Origin: Chloroflexota bacterium
GTDB taxonomy: Bacteria; Chloroflexota; Limnocylindria; Limnocylindrales; CSP1-4
Length of the DNA: 64,000 nucleotides
Assembly: GCA_015478725.1 (NCBI GenBank)
Contig: JADMIG010000011.1
Coordinates: 1 to 64,000, forward strand
Direction of reading: 5' to 3'
The notes under the pieces are model-generated. The model had not been told where the DNA came from and did no database searches. It saw nothing but the letters and a program-made list of their open reading frames with translations. Positions within the stretch are counted from its first letter, which is position 1. Each line of letters begins with the position of its first letter. The position numbers were made by a program, and so were the translations under genes. This document shows positions 27,487 to 36,077 of the stretch, in pieces.

Positions 27487-28346
27487 GGGTCGGCCTGGGC
27501 AACCGCCGCGAAGTACCGCAGATCCCCCCGCCGCACCGCGGCGCGGACCTCGTCTGCGAGGCGCTGCGCCTGCGCCGGTCCGATCCATGCTGAGCCAGCG
27601 GACCCGGCGAGCGCCCCGAGATCCAGTCCCAGGTCGCGCGCCGCGACCGCCGCCAACCTGATGCGGGCTTCGATCCGATCGACGAGGGCGCAGATCGACG
27701 CCGTCCGATCCCACCGTCGCTCGATCCTCAGGCCGGCAGCACCGAGCTGCCGGCCGAGCTCGCCGGCGCGCCAGGCATCGGTGACGCACAGCGCCGCGCC
27801 GAGGATCCGGTGGTCGGTCAGCGCCGGGATCGGGTCGTCGCCGACCTCGACATCGCTCAGGATGAGCCGGCCACCCGGGCGGAGCACTCGGCGCATCTCG
27901 ATCAGCGCGTCCGTCCGGGGCAGCGTCGAGAGGACGCACTCGGCGAGGATCCCGTCGAAGGTGGCCGATTCGTACGGCAGGTTCAGCAGATCGGCCCGGC
28001 GCCAGCGCACCCGACCGATTGGCTCGCGTGATTCGGCGTGCGCGATCACCTCGGCGCTGGCGTCCACGGCGTCGACCTGGAGACCGAACTCGCCGGCTGC
28101 GAGGCGCGAGCTTGCCCCCGGACCGCAACCGGCGTCGAGCAGCCGCGTTCCCGGCTTGAGCTCTGACGCCGCGAGCAGCTGGCGCGTGCTCTCGAGCCCA
28201 CCGGGGTGGAACGACTCTCCGATGAGGAGCTCGGCGAGCGGATTCCCGTAGACCGTCGAGCAGCAGGCGATGACGCTGGCTGGCTCACGCCGGAGTTCGA
28301 CCCTCGGGCTGACCGGCCCCGGGTCGCCCGAACGCTCGGCCGTCAT
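27483..28346 (-). CDS. SAM-dependent class I methyltransferase
   Basis: A 287-aa methyltransferase with motif I LLDAGCGPGAS, motif II-like VDAVDAS and the post-motif LAECVLSTLPRTDALIEMRRVLRPGGRL. The N-terminal block YGNPLAELLIGESFHPGGLESTRQL resembles methyltransferases found next to Cys-rich radical SAM genes in anaerobes. The start overlaps the radical SAM stop as TGATG, so the two proteins are translationally coupled and probably work on the same product. Confidence 0.85.
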   Translation of the reverse strand: MTAERSGDPGPVSPRVELRREPASVIACCSTVYGNPLAELLIGESFHPGGLESTRQLLAASELKPGTRLLDAGCGPGASSRLAAGEFGLQVDAVDASAEVIAHAESREPIGRVRWRRADLLNLPYESATFDGILAECVLSTLPRTDALIEMRRVLRPGGRLILSDVEVGDDPIPALTDHRILGAALCVTDAWRAGELGRQLGAAGLRIERRWDRTASICALVDRIEARIRLAAVAARDLGLDLGALAGSAGSAWIGPAQAQRLADEVRAAVRRGDLRYFAAVAQADP

Positions 28347-29782
28347 CAACGCGGCTCCAGGACCGCAACGGCGCGGCCACCACGTCGTCGGGCGGCGAGG
28401 CGCTGGCGGGTCTCCTCGCGGTAGCCGACCGTGTTGTACGTGCAGAAGGGGATCATCCGTCCGTCATCCTGGAGGACCCCGATGCAGCACTTCATCGCCT
28501 TCTTGACGTCGAACGTCCAAGGATCGAGAAAATCCCGCATTTGGACCATGAAGACCCGCCGGGCGAGGTCGGTGAGCGCCGGCAGATCGAGATCGCACGC
28601 AGCGCAGACGAACCGTTCGCTCGTCGAATCGCCCGGCACGGACCCGGCCGACCAGAGCCCCTCCAGGGCGTGCAGGATGTTCCGGTCGATGTTCGGCAGC
28701 GTCCGGTTCGTGATGTAGTCGAGGTACTGGTCAACCTCGAGGACGCGCGGCAGCGGGATCACCTCGCCGTCGTCGCCGAGGTAGGCGTAGGTGACCGAAC
28801 TGCAGGTCGGGAAGCAGCACGGGATCGGGACAAAGTCGCTCGCCCGAAACGTCTCGCCGCCGGTCTCGAGAGCGCGGAGCACGTCCGGGATCGTCATTCG
28901 CCGCAGCGGGTCGTGGTCGGGGTGGCGCCCCGTGTGGGTCACGGGCTGGAACATCACGCCACGGACCGCCGGGTGCTTGAGGCCGAACTCGACGATCGGC
29001 CCGACCTCGTGCTCGTTCACGTCCCGCTCGATGGCCGCGACGAGGATGACGTGCAGGTCGGCTTCGGCCAGGCGATCGAGGGCCCGGAGCTTCGTCTCGA
29101 GGAGCGGCTCGCCCCGGATCGTCCGGTACGTCTCGTCGGTGAGGCCATCGAACTGGAGGTAGATGAGCGGCCGGAGCGCGGCGAAGCGGGCGAACCACTG
29201 CGGATCATTCGCGACGCGGAGGCCGTTCGTATTGACCATCACGTGACGGATGTCGCGGTGCTGGGCCGCCGTGATCATCTGGAGGAGGTCCGGGTGGATC
29301 GTCGGCTCGCCGCCGGAGAACTGGACCACCTCGGGGTGGCCCTCGAGCTCGACGAACCGGTCGAGCATCGCCTCGACCTCGGCAACCGTCAGGTTGAAGC
29401 CGGCCCCGGCGTTCGCGAAGCAGACCGGGCAGTCGAGATTGCACGCCGTGTTTACCTCGATGAGGGCGAGGCACGTGTGCTGGCGGTGCTCCGGGCAGAT
29501 CCCACAGTCGAGCGGGCAGCCGCGGGCCACCTCGGTCGTGACCCGCAGCGGTGCCTGGCCGGGTTTGTTGAACCGAGCGTTCTCGACATAGGCGCGGGAG
29601 TCGGCGTAGATGAGTCCCTCGAACCAGCCGTGCGTGTCGCAGCGCTTCCGCATGAAGACCTCGCCGTCGCGGAGGAGGACCTGGGCGTCGATGACGGTCC
29701 GGCACTCCGGACAGATCGAGCGAGTCACCTCGTGGAGGATCTCGCCCGCTGGGCGCGGCTGCGGGGGGAGCGTCGGGAGCAT
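28346..29782 (-). CDS. Radical SAM protein resembling the Tes (tetraether synthase, MJ0619-like) family
   Basis: A 478-aa enzyme very rich in cysteine. An N-terminal zinc-ribbon-like part (ICPEC near 24-27, RCDTHGWF near 48) is followed by RGCPLDCGICPEHRQHTC (about 88-104), the radical SAM cluster CNLDCPVC (114-121), the SAM-binding FSGGEPT, and C-terminal cysteines (IPCCFPTCSS, CAACDLD, KCCIGVLQ, FCTYN). This layout is that of Tes-type radical SAM proteins that join lipid chain ends in archaea and occur in some bacteria; the assignment is by pattern only. Start ATG 29782 has GGAGG 4 nt upstream. Confidence 0.85.
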   Translation of the reverse strand: MLPTLPPQPRPAGEILHEVTRSICPECRTVIDAQVLLRDGEVFMRKRCDTHGWFEGLIYADSRAYVENARFNKPGQAPLRVTTEVARGCPLDCGICPEHRQHTCLALIEVNTACNLDCPVCFANAGAGFNLTVAEVEAMLDRFVELEGHPEVVQFSGGEPTIHPDLLQMITAAQHRDIRHVMVNTNGLRVANDPQWFARFAALRPLIYLQFDGLTDETYRTIRGEPLLETKLRALDRLAEADLHVILVAAIERDVNEHEVGPIVEFGLKHPAVRGVMFQPVTHTGRHPDHDPLRRMTIPDVLRALETGGETFRASDFVPIPCCFPTCSSVTYAYLGDDGEVIPLPRVLEVDQYLDYITNRTLPNIDRNILHALEGLWSAGSVPGDSTSERFVCAACDLDLPALTDLARRVFMVQMRDFLDPWTFDVKKAMKCCIGVLQDDGRMIPFCTYNTVGYREETRQRLAARRRGGRAVAVLEPR

Positions 29783-29844
29783 GTGGCCTCCAGGGGAGCG
29801 GTCGGTGGACACGTCGGCTCGGTCGATGCCGGTCCCGCCTTCGG

Positions 29845-30450
29845 TCAGCGAGCGGCCGGAGCGGCCGGCAGCCGCTCACCAGCCTCGATCCGGATCGGCA
29901 GACGGTTCTCGCCGGGGGTCAGGGGGCAGGAATAGGTATCGGCGTAGACGCAGTACGGGTGATACGCAAGGTTGAGATCGAGCGCGTACGTCCCGTCGTC
30001 CTCCGCCTCGAGATCGAGGTAGCGTCCGGCGCCGTAGGTCTCGACGCCGCTCGTGCCATCGAGGAATGGCACGAAGAGCGACTCGGCGCGTCCCCCGTCC
30101 ATGACATACGCTGTCAGCGAGCGCGGTGCTCCGCCCACGGGGAAGGTGAACGAGCCCGCTCGATGCGCCGGTCGAAGCTGGCCGTCCGAGGTAGGGATCT
30201 CGAAGGCCGAGGGTGCTTCCCCGTGATATGGCTCGAGCTCCAATCCTTCGAATCGGAGCGTGGGATCGATCGGGAAGTACGGCAGTCCCGAGAAGGCGGG
30301 GCGCTGGGAGGCCGGGATCGGGCTTGACGGTGACGCCTTGAAGAACGCGTCCTTGGCGGCCCGATGGCGCTCGATCTCCGCCGCGTACCCGTGTTGGTGG
30401 TCGTCCGCCACTGGCTGATCTCCCTGGCCTGTCCCGTTCGCCGCGATCAT
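29845..30450 (-). CDS. DUF1684 family protein
   Basis: A 201-aa cytoplasmic protein with the DUF1684 signature: HRAAKDAFFKASPSSPI, FSGLPYFPIDP, LFVPFLDGTSGVETYGAGRYLD, DLNLAYHPYCVYADTYSCPLTPGENRLP and IEAGER. The biochemical role of the family is not established. It is first of three minus-strand genes (DUF1684, radical SAM, methyltransferase) transcribed from the region holding the box at 30497. Confidence 0.85.
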   Translation of the reverse strand: MIAANGTGQGDQPVADDHQHGYAAEIERHRAAKDAFFKASPSSPIPASQRPAFSGLPYFPIDPTLRFEGLELEPYHGEAPSAFEIPTSDGQLRPAHRAGSFTFPVGGAPRSLTAYVMDGGRAESLFVPFLDGTSGVETYGAGRYLDLEAEDDGTYALDLNLAYHPYCVYADTYSCPLTPGENRLPIRIEAGERLPAAPAAR

Positions 30451-30496
30451 GGGGCTTCGGCGGTCCCGGGGCCGTAACCGAGCCCACACTCTCCAA

Positions 30497-30512
30497 CGTG
30501 ACGCGCGCCACA
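30497..30512. promoter_or_regulatory. CRP/FNR-like box CGTGACGCGCGCCACA
   Basis: CGTGA-N6-CCACA dyad between the DUF1684 gene (minus, start 30450) and the flavin disulfide reductase (plus, start 30632). One mismatch per half compared with TGTGA-N6-TCACA. Confidence 0.5.
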
Positions 30513-30631
30513 GCGGGCGAGGCGGCGATCCGCATAGCCTCGGTGAGCCGCGACTCTCGTGGCGCGGGGTCGGTCGGCGATCGGGCAGGCGACGGCCCAG
30601 CACGACGCCCGCACCAGGAGAACATCCGCCG

Positions 30632-32005
30632 ATGGAAGAGCAGTTCGACTTCGTGATCATCGGCGCCGGGTCGGCTGGTGAGGCTGCGACCTACATGGCA
30701 CGTGGCCGCGGTGCTTCGGTCGCGATCGTCGATCGAGAGCTCTTCGGCGGATCGTGCCCGTTTTGGGCCTGCATGCCGTCCAAGACGCTCCTCCACGCGG
30801 CCGCGGTCCACGCGGGTGGCGGCGGCTACGACTGGCCGCAGGCCTCCGCCCGACGCGACTACATGATCAACCGTGAGGGGACTGATGTTCCGAGCGACGC
30901 GGGTCACGTGCATGGGCTCGAAGATGCCGGCGCGGTCGTCGTTCGCGGGACCGCCCGGATCGTCGGACCGGGTGCGGTCGCGGTCTCTGGGGACGGGGAC
31001 GAGCGGATGCTGCACGCACGGAACATCGTGGTTGCGGGCGGCACGTTCCCGACGATCCCGAGTATCGAAGGACTCGACCGGATCATCTTCTGGACGAACC
31101 GCGAGGCCACCACCACCCGCGTCCTCCCGGCAAGCCTTGTCGTCCTCGGCGCCGGACCGACCGGCGTCGAGCTGGCACAGGTTTTCGCCAGATATGGCGT
31201 CCCCACCGCCCTCGTCGCGTCGCAGTCGAGGGTCAATCCCAAGGATCATCCGCGGAACTCGAGCGCCCTGGAGGCCGGCCTTCGACGAGACGGGGTCGAT
31301 GTGCGGACCGGTGTGCAGGCGCTGCGCGTGCGGGGACGCGCGGGGGCATCCGGAGCCGACGTGGTGGACCTGTCCGACGGCACGACGGTCGAAGGTCACC
31401 GGATCCTGCTCGCGGTAGGCCGAACCGTGCCCGTCGCCGGACTCGGGCTCGAGACCGTGGGGGTGAAGCTGTCAGATGGCCGTCCGGTCGTCGGTCCGGA
31501 CCTGAGGATCGCCGACCACGTCTACGCCGTCGGGGACCTGGCAGGACCGGAGATGCACACGCACCTCGCGCACTACCAGGGCGAGCTCGCCGTCCGCATC
31601 GCGCTCGGCGACGACGTTCGGCCCGACTACTCGGCGATCCCTCGCGTCGTCTACACGGACCCTGAGGCCGCCGGCGTCGGGCTCACCCTCGAGCAGGCGA
31701 TCGCGGCCGGATACGATGCCTTCGAGGAAGTGGCCGACCTTGCGACGAGCGCGAAGGGCTACGTCGTCGAGGCGACCGGGCACGTCACGATCATCGTCGA
31801 TCGACGGACGCGGACGTTGCGCGGGGCGTTCATCGCCGGACCGGCGGCATCGGAGGTCATCCACGAGGCGGTTCTCGCCATCAGGATCCAGGCGACCATC
31901 GACGTCCTCGCCGACACGATCCACGCCTTCCCGACGACGGCTCGGGTCATGGGCGGGCTCTTCTCACAGGCCATTCGCACGCTCGACGCCACGAAGCGGC
32001 GCTGA
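30632..32005 (+). CDS. Dihydrolipoamide dehydrogenase-like FAD pyridine nucleotide-disulfide oxidoreductase
   Basis: A 457-aa flavoprotein. FAD site IIGAGSAGEAA, redox disulfide GGSCPFWACMPSK (Cys42 and Cys47), NAD(P) site VLGAGPTGVELAQ, second FAD motif YAVGDLAGPEMHTH and the dimerisation domain. It differs from true Lpd by the bulky CPFWAC spacer and lacks the usual HPT...E active-site pair (HAFPTTAR takes its place). It is not MerA: no C-terminal Cys pair. Probably reduces a low-molecular-weight disulfide or a thioredoxin-like partner. Confidence 0.85.
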   Translation: MEEQFDFVIIGAGSAGEAATYMARGRGASVAIVDRELFGGSCPFWACMPSKTLLHAAAVHAGGGGYDWPQASARRDYMINREGTDVPSDAGHVHGLEDAGAVVVRGTARIVGPGAVAVSGDGDERMLHARNIVVAGGTFPTIPSIEGLDRIIFWTNREATTTRVLPASLVVLGAGPTGVELAQVFARYGVPTALVASQSRVNPKDHPRNSSALEAGLRRDGVDVRTGVQALRVRGRAGASGADVVDLSDGTTVEGHRILLAVGRTVPVAGLGLETVGVKLSDGRPVVGPDLRIADHVYAVGDLAGPEMHTHLAHYQGELAVRIALGDDVRPDYSAIPRVVYTDPEAAGVGLTLEQAIAAGYDAFEEVADLATSAKGYVVEATGHVTIIVDRRTRTLRGAFIAGPAASEVIHEAVLAIRIQATIDVLADTIHAFPTTARVMGGLFSQAIRTLDATKRR

Positions 32006-32056
32006 TCTCGATGCACGCGCCACCGACGCTTCTGTTCGCACGGCGGTAGCAGTCGA

Positions 32057-32836
32057 GTGACCGATCCTGGCGCATTCGTTCCCGTGATCCCGGCCTCGGC
32101 GGTCCCGAGCGTGACCGCGACCGTGATGACCGAGGTCGACAGGCTCGCTATCGAGATGTACGGCATCACCCTGCTCCAGATGATGGAGCAGGCCGGCTCC
32201 CACCTCGCGGAGGTCGTTCGACTTGAGCTCGGTGGCGACCTCCGTTCACGAAACGTCGTCGTGGCGGTCGGGCCCGGCAACAACGGCGGCGGCGGGCTGG
32301 TGGCAGCCCGACACCTTGTCAACCGCGGCGCGAGCGTGCGGGTCGTCCTGGCGCGGCCCACGCTGCGTATGACCGAGGCGGCCCGGCACCAGCTGGCGAC
32401 GCTCATCGCGATGGGGACGAGCTGCTGCGTGGCCACGTACGACCTTGGTGACGAGGAGCTCGACGTGGTGCTCGCGAATGCCGACGTCGTCGTCGACGCG
32501 ATCCTGGGCTACAAGATCCACGGCGCGCCGCGCGGGGAGGTCGAACGGCTCATCGGCTTCGTCATCCGCTCGGGCCGCCCGGTGGTCAGCCTCGACCTGC
32601 CCTCGGGCATCGATCCGGACACTGGCGACGCGTCCGGCATCGCGATCTCCGGCGCGGCGACCCTCACTCTCGCGCTGCCCAAGCCGGGCCTCATTCGCGG
32701 GGTTGGCGCCACTCGCAGTGGCCGGCTCTACCTTGGAGACCTCGGGCTACCAGCGGCCCTCTATGCTGGCCTGCACATCGACGTCGGCCCATTGTTCGCC
32801 GCCGGCCGTATCGTCCACCTGGATCGGATCGCGTGA
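32057..32836 (+). CDS. nnrE: NAD(P)H-hydrate epimerase (YjeF N-terminal domain)
   Basis: A 259-aa YjeF_N protein that repairs hydrated NAD(P)H. Visible: TEVDRLAIEMYGITLLQMMEQAG, the GPGNNGGGGLVAARHL nucleotide loop, DAILGYKIHGAPRGEVERLI and LDLPSGIDPDTG. The kinase/dehydratase domain often fused to it is absent. Start GTG. Its stop overlaps the CRP-family regulator start (GTGA), an unusual pairing that may tie cofactor repair to the redox regulon. Confidence 0.88.
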   Translation: MTDPGAFVPVIPASAVPSVTATVMTEVDRLAIEMYGITLLQMMEQAGSHLAEVVRLELGGDLRSRNVVVAVGPGNNGGGGLVAARHLVNRGASVRVVLARPTLRMTEAARHQLATLIAMGTSCCVATYDLGDEELDVVLANADVVVDAILGYKIHGAPRGEVERLIGFVIRSGRPVVSLDLPSGIDPDTGDASGIAISGAATLTLALPKPGLIRGVGATRSGRLYLGDLGLPAALYAGLHIDVGPLFAAGRIVHLDRIA

Positions 32837-33558
32837 CCAGACTCACCCAGGCGCGTTCGTTGACCGAGAAGCTCGGCCTCCTCAGCGAGGTCGCCCTCTT
32901 CGCCGGGCTGTCGGAAGCCGACATCGAGGCGATCGGCCATGCCACGACGATGACCCACTGCGTCCGTGGCCAGCAGATCCTCTCGCCCGACGACGCGCCG
33001 GACCGGATCCACATCATCAAGAAGGGCCAGGTGCGGGTCTTCCGCGTCACGCCCGACGGCAAGCAGCTGACCCTCGACATCTACGAGAAGGGAACGATCC
33101 TCGGCGACATGGGCCTCCTCGGGCAGGACCGGCTTCCCGAGGCGTATGCCGAGGCGATCGGCGACGGGGTGATCTGCACGATCACCCCGGAAGAGCTGCG
33201 CCGGCTCATCGAGCGCCACCCGGTCGTTGGCATCAATATCATCCGGCACCTCTCTCGGCGGCTCCAGGCCGCCGAGCGGGAGCTCGAGGCGATGGCGTAC
33301 CAGCGGGTCGATCAGCGGCTCGCCCGGAAGCTGCTCGATCTCGGCCAACGCTTCGGCGTCTCGACGCTTCGAGGCACGCTGATCGAAGCACGGCTCACGC
33401 AGCAGGAGCTCGCCGAGATGATCGGCACGACCCGCGAGACGCTCGCCCACACGCTCGCCGATTTCCGGCGGCGGGGCTTGCTCGACACGGCCCACCACGA
33501 GGTCGTCATCCGCGACGCCGAGCGCCTCGCGGAGATCGCCGACGGGGACCTTCTCTAG
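32833..33558 (+). CDS. CRP/FNR-family transcriptional regulator
   Basis: A 241-aa regulator: cyclic-nucleotide-type sensor barrel (residues 20-140), long dimerisation helix (IRHLSRRLQAAERELEAMAYQRV) and a winged HTH with recognition helix TTRETLAHTLADFRRRGLL. The Arg-Glu pair of that helix matches CRP-type readers of TGTGA half-sites, and the nearby boxes have that half-site. No N-terminal Cys cluster, so it is not an Fe-S FNR. Phosphate-cassette residues for cAMP (RxSS) are not evident, so the ligand is unknown. Confidence 0.9.
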   Translation: MTRLTQARSLTEKLGLLSEVALFAGLSEADIEAIGHATTMTHCVRGQQILSPDDAPDRIHIIKKGQVRVFRVTPDGKQLTLDIYEKGTILGDMGLLGQDRLPEAYAEAIGDGVICTITPEELRRLIERHPVVGINIIRHLSRRLQAAERELEAMAYQRVDQRLARKLLDLGQRFGVSTLRGTLIEARLTQQELAEMIGTTRETLAHTLADFRRRGLLDTAHHEVVIRDAERLAEIADGDLL

Positions 33559-33634
33559 GCGCTCCGGCTCGTCCTTCTCGGAGAGCGTGATCCTCCCTAC
33601 ATCCTGCGAGGCCGAACGTCGCTACGGTCGCGCC

Positions 33635-33910
33635 ATGGACATCCTCCGCCTCATCACCAGATCCATTTCCACCACCGCATGCGAACATGTCCCCGCCGAG
33701 ACCGCGGCACCCCAGGCTGACCGCTGTCAGGAATGCGGCAGTTCGTTCAGCCTCCGACTGTGCGCAACCTGCGGCCACGTCGGTTGCTGCGAATCCCAGG
33801 CCGGCCACGCCCGCTCCCACGCCTTGAGCGCTGATCATCCGGTCATCTACCAGGTGCCGGCGGGCTCCGGCTTCATCTGGTGCTACCCGGATCGAAGGTA
33901 CGTCGGCTGA
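33635..33910 (+). CDS. UBP-type zinc finger protein
   Basis: A 91-aa protein made almost wholly of one ZnF-UBP domain: CEHV, CQECG, LCATCGHVGCCE, GHARSHALSADHPVIYQV and a WCYPD end. Bacterial single-domain versions are known but uncharacterised; in eukaryotes the domain binds ubiquitin C-termini. Lies between the CRP-type regulator and the mercury operon. The start at 33635 is the only ATG close to the domain. Confidence 0.85.
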   Translation: MDILRLITRSISTTACEHVPAETAAPQADRCQECGSSFSLRLCATCGHVGCCESQAGHARSHALSADHPVIYQVPAGSGFIWCYPDRRYVG

Positions 33911-33931
33911 GGCGCCGGCTTGGGCGGGGGG

Positions 33932-33966
33932 ATACCGTTGCGTGGTATACGAATACGGTATATCGT
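33932..33966 (+). promoter_or_regulatory. Candidate mer promoter/operator
   Basis: AT-rich island in GC-rich DNA. ATACC-N7-GGTAT inverted repeat (33932-33948) overlaps a -35-like TTGCGT (33938-33943); a -10-like TATCGT (33961-33966) follows at 17 nt. More ATAC/GTAT elements run to 33962. It precedes the HMA-merA-arsR operon by 36 nt and is a plausible binding site for the ArsR-type repressor. Confidence 0.5.
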
Positions 33967-34001
33967 GTGGATAGACGTATCGACACCCTGGAGTTCCCGA
34001 C

Positions 34002-34250
34002 ATGACCCAGCCCATCGTCTACATCGACCTCGGCATCGGCGGGATGACCTGCGACGACTGCGTCGTTCACGTCACCGAAGCGCTCGAGTCAGCCCCGGGG
34101 GTCGAACACGTCAGCGTGGACCTCGAGTCTCGCAGTGCGGTCGTCACGGCGAGGGCGGACGTGTCGACGGCGGCCCTCGCCGCGGCCGTCCGCGCGACCG
34201 GCCAGTACAACGCGTTCGAGCGCGGACGGCGACCGGCCTCCGATGCGTGA
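34002..34250 (+). CDS. Heavy-metal-associated (HMA) domain protein, MerP-like
   Basis: An 82-aa single HMA domain with metal motif GMTCDDC at residues 14-20 and the usual babbab length. No signal peptide, so it is cytoplasmic and probably hands Hg(II) or another soft metal to MerA. It overlaps merA by 8 nt (ATGCGTGA). In many MerA proteins this domain is fused to the N-terminus; here it is a separate gene. Confidence 0.88.
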   Translation: MTQPIVYIDLGIGGMTCDDCVVHVTEALESAPGVEHVSVDLESRSAVVTARADVSTAALAAAVRATGQYNAFERGRRPASDA

Positions 34251-35670
34251 CGCGTTCGACTTCCTCATCCTCGGCTCTGGCTCGACCGCCTTCGCCGCGG
34301 CGATCAAGGCGTCCGACCTCGGCGCCCGGGTGGCGATGGTCGAGCGCCGGACGCTCGGCGGAACGTGCGCGAATCGCGGCTGCCTGCCCTCGAAGAACCT
34401 CATCGAGGCCGCCCGGATCGTCCACGAGGCGGCCCACCCGCGGTATGCCGGGCTCGCACCAGCCGCCGTCGGCGTCGACTTCGGGGCCCTCGTCGCCCAG
34501 AAGGACGATCTCGTGCGGGAGTACCGGGCGAAGAAGTACGCCAGCGTCGCCGACGGCCTGGCCGACCTGGAGCTGCTCGAGGGCGACGCGTCCCTCCTCG
34601 ATCCACACACGATCGGTCTCGGCGACCGGCGGGTGAGCGGCGACCGGATCCTCATCGCCACCGGCAGTCGTCCGACGATCCCGTCGATCCCGGGCCTCGA
34701 TACCGTGCCCTACCTCACGAGCGACCTCCTCGACGCCGATGAGGCCGGCCGACTGACCGCTCTGCCCGCCTCGCTCGCCGTCCTCGGCGGCGGCTACGTC
34801 GCGGTCGAGCTCGCCCAGCTCTTTGCCCGGCTCGGCAGCCGGGTGACGATCGTCGCCCGCTCGGGGCTGCTCTCAGGGTACGAACCCGCCCTCGGCGAGA
34901 CGCTCGCCGAGGTGTTCGTCGCCGAGGGGATCGAGGTCCTCACCGCCACCCCCATCGAGCGGGTCGAGGGCGACGCGCGGGAGGTGCGGGTCCATGTCGA
35001 GACACCGACGGCCGGCCGGATCGTCCGCGCCGAACGGCTCCTCGTCGCCACCGGCCGGACCCCGAACACCGAGACGCTCGGGCTCGAACGGGCCGGCATC
35101 GCGGTCGACGGCGACGGCTTCGTCACGGTCGATGCCGAGCTGCGGACGAGCCAACCGCACATCTGGGCGGCGGGCGACGTCATCGGTCGCCAGCACGGCT
35201 CCCAGACCGCGACGCCGGTCGGCGCACGGCAGGGACGACTCGTCGCCGAGAACGCGTTCGCTGGCGCGAAGCGGCGCTTCGACGGGACCGTCATCCCGCG
35301 CGCGATCTTCACCGACCCACCGATCGCGGTCGTCGGCGAGACGGAAGCCGAGGTCCGCGCTCGCCGCTACCCCGCGGTCACCGCAACGACGCCACTCGCC
35401 TACGTCCCGCGGGCCGGGGCGATCCATCGGACGACCGGGTTCGTCAAGTTCATCGCCTCGACGATCGACGAGCGGGTCATGGGCGTCCACGTCATCGGCG
35501 AGGCGGCGCCGGAGATCATCGGCGAGGCGGCGATGGCCATGAAGTTCAAGGCCACCCTGGCCGACTTCATCGACCTCATCCACGTCTACCCCACGATGAG
35601 CGAGGCGCTCAAGATCGGCGCCCAGGCGTTCAGCCGCGACGTGACGAAGCTCTCCTGCTGCGCAGAATGA
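34243..35670 (+). CDS. merA: Mercuric reductase
   Basis: A 475-aa flavoprotein reducing Hg(II) to Hg(0) with NADPH. FAD site [12 protein letters not shown], redox pair [13 protein letters not shown] (Cys42/Cys47), NADPH site [13 protein letters not shown], second FAD motif [10 protein letters not shown], and most tellingly the C-terminal vicinal cysteines KLSCCAE (472-473) that distinguish MerA from Lpd relatives. Tyr/Pro-rich [11 protein letters not shown] segment also matches. No N-terminal HMA domain. Start at 34243 avoids an arginine-rich upstream run. Confidence 0.93.
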   Translation: MRDAFDFLILGSGSTAFAAAIKASDLGARVAMVERRTLGGTCANRGCLPSKNLIEAARIVHEAAHPRYAGLAPAAVGVDFGALVAQKDDLVREYRAKKYASVADGLADLELLEGDASLLDPHTIGLGDRRVSGDRILIATGSRPTIPSIPGLDTVPYLTSDLLDADEAGRLTALPASLAVLGGGYVAVELAQLFARLGSRVTIVARSGLLSGYEPALGETLAEVFVAEGIEVLTATPIERVEGDAREVRVHVETPTAGRIVRAERLLVATGRTPNTETLGLERAGIAVDGDGFVTVDAELRTSQPHIWAAGDVIGRQHGSQTATPVGARQGRLVAENAFAGAKRRFDGTVIPRAIFTDPPIAVVGETEAEVRARRYPAVTATTPLAYVPRAGAIHRTTGFVKFIASTIDERVMGVHVIGEAAPEIIGEAAMAMKFKATLADFIDLIHVYPTMSEALKIGAQAFSRDVTKLSCCAE

Positions 35671-36053
35671 CGAGCAACCTTCCTGTCGCCGCCCGGCGAG
35701 CCGACGAACTCGATCGACCGGCGGTCCTGGGCGCCTTCTTCGCGGGGCTATCCGACCCGACCCGGGTGCGGATCCTCGAACTGCTCGCCGAGCGGGCGCA
35801 GACGGTGACCGAGCTCGTCGAGGCGCTCGGCCTCGCGCAGGGCCGGGTGTCGAGCCATCTCTCGTGCCTGCGCTGGTGCGGCTACGTCGAGGCGCGCGTG
35901 GAGGGCCGCTACAACCGCTATCGGCTCGTCGACGAGCGGGTCCGCGAGATCCTCCGGCTCGGCGAGGCGATCGTGCGCGACAACGCCGACCGGCTCACCT
36001 CGTGCCTCGTCCTCGCGATCGAGGACGCCGCCGGATCGGGCGACGCGCCGTGA
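35667..36053 (+). CDS. ArsR-family metal-responsive repressor, CmtR-like sensor
   Basis: A 128-aa ArsR/SmtB repressor. DNA-binding region [21 protein letters not shown], wing [11 protein letters not shown]. Cys67 and Cys71 in LSCLRWCG and Cys113 in LTSCLVL are spaced like the three metal ligands of mycobacterial CmtR (57, 61, 102), so Hg, Cd or Pb sensing is likely. Its ATG overlaps the merA stop (ATGA). Probably represses the whole operon from the site at 33932-33966. Confidence 0.9.
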   Translation: MTSNLPVAARRADELDRPAVLGAFFAGLSDPTRVRILELLAERAQTVTELVEALGLAQGRVSSHLSCLRWCGYVEARVEGRYNRYRLVDERVREILRLGEAIVRDNADRLTSCLVLAIEDAAGSGDAP

Positions 36054-36077
36054 GTGAGAACCGAGGGAGACCCCGGG

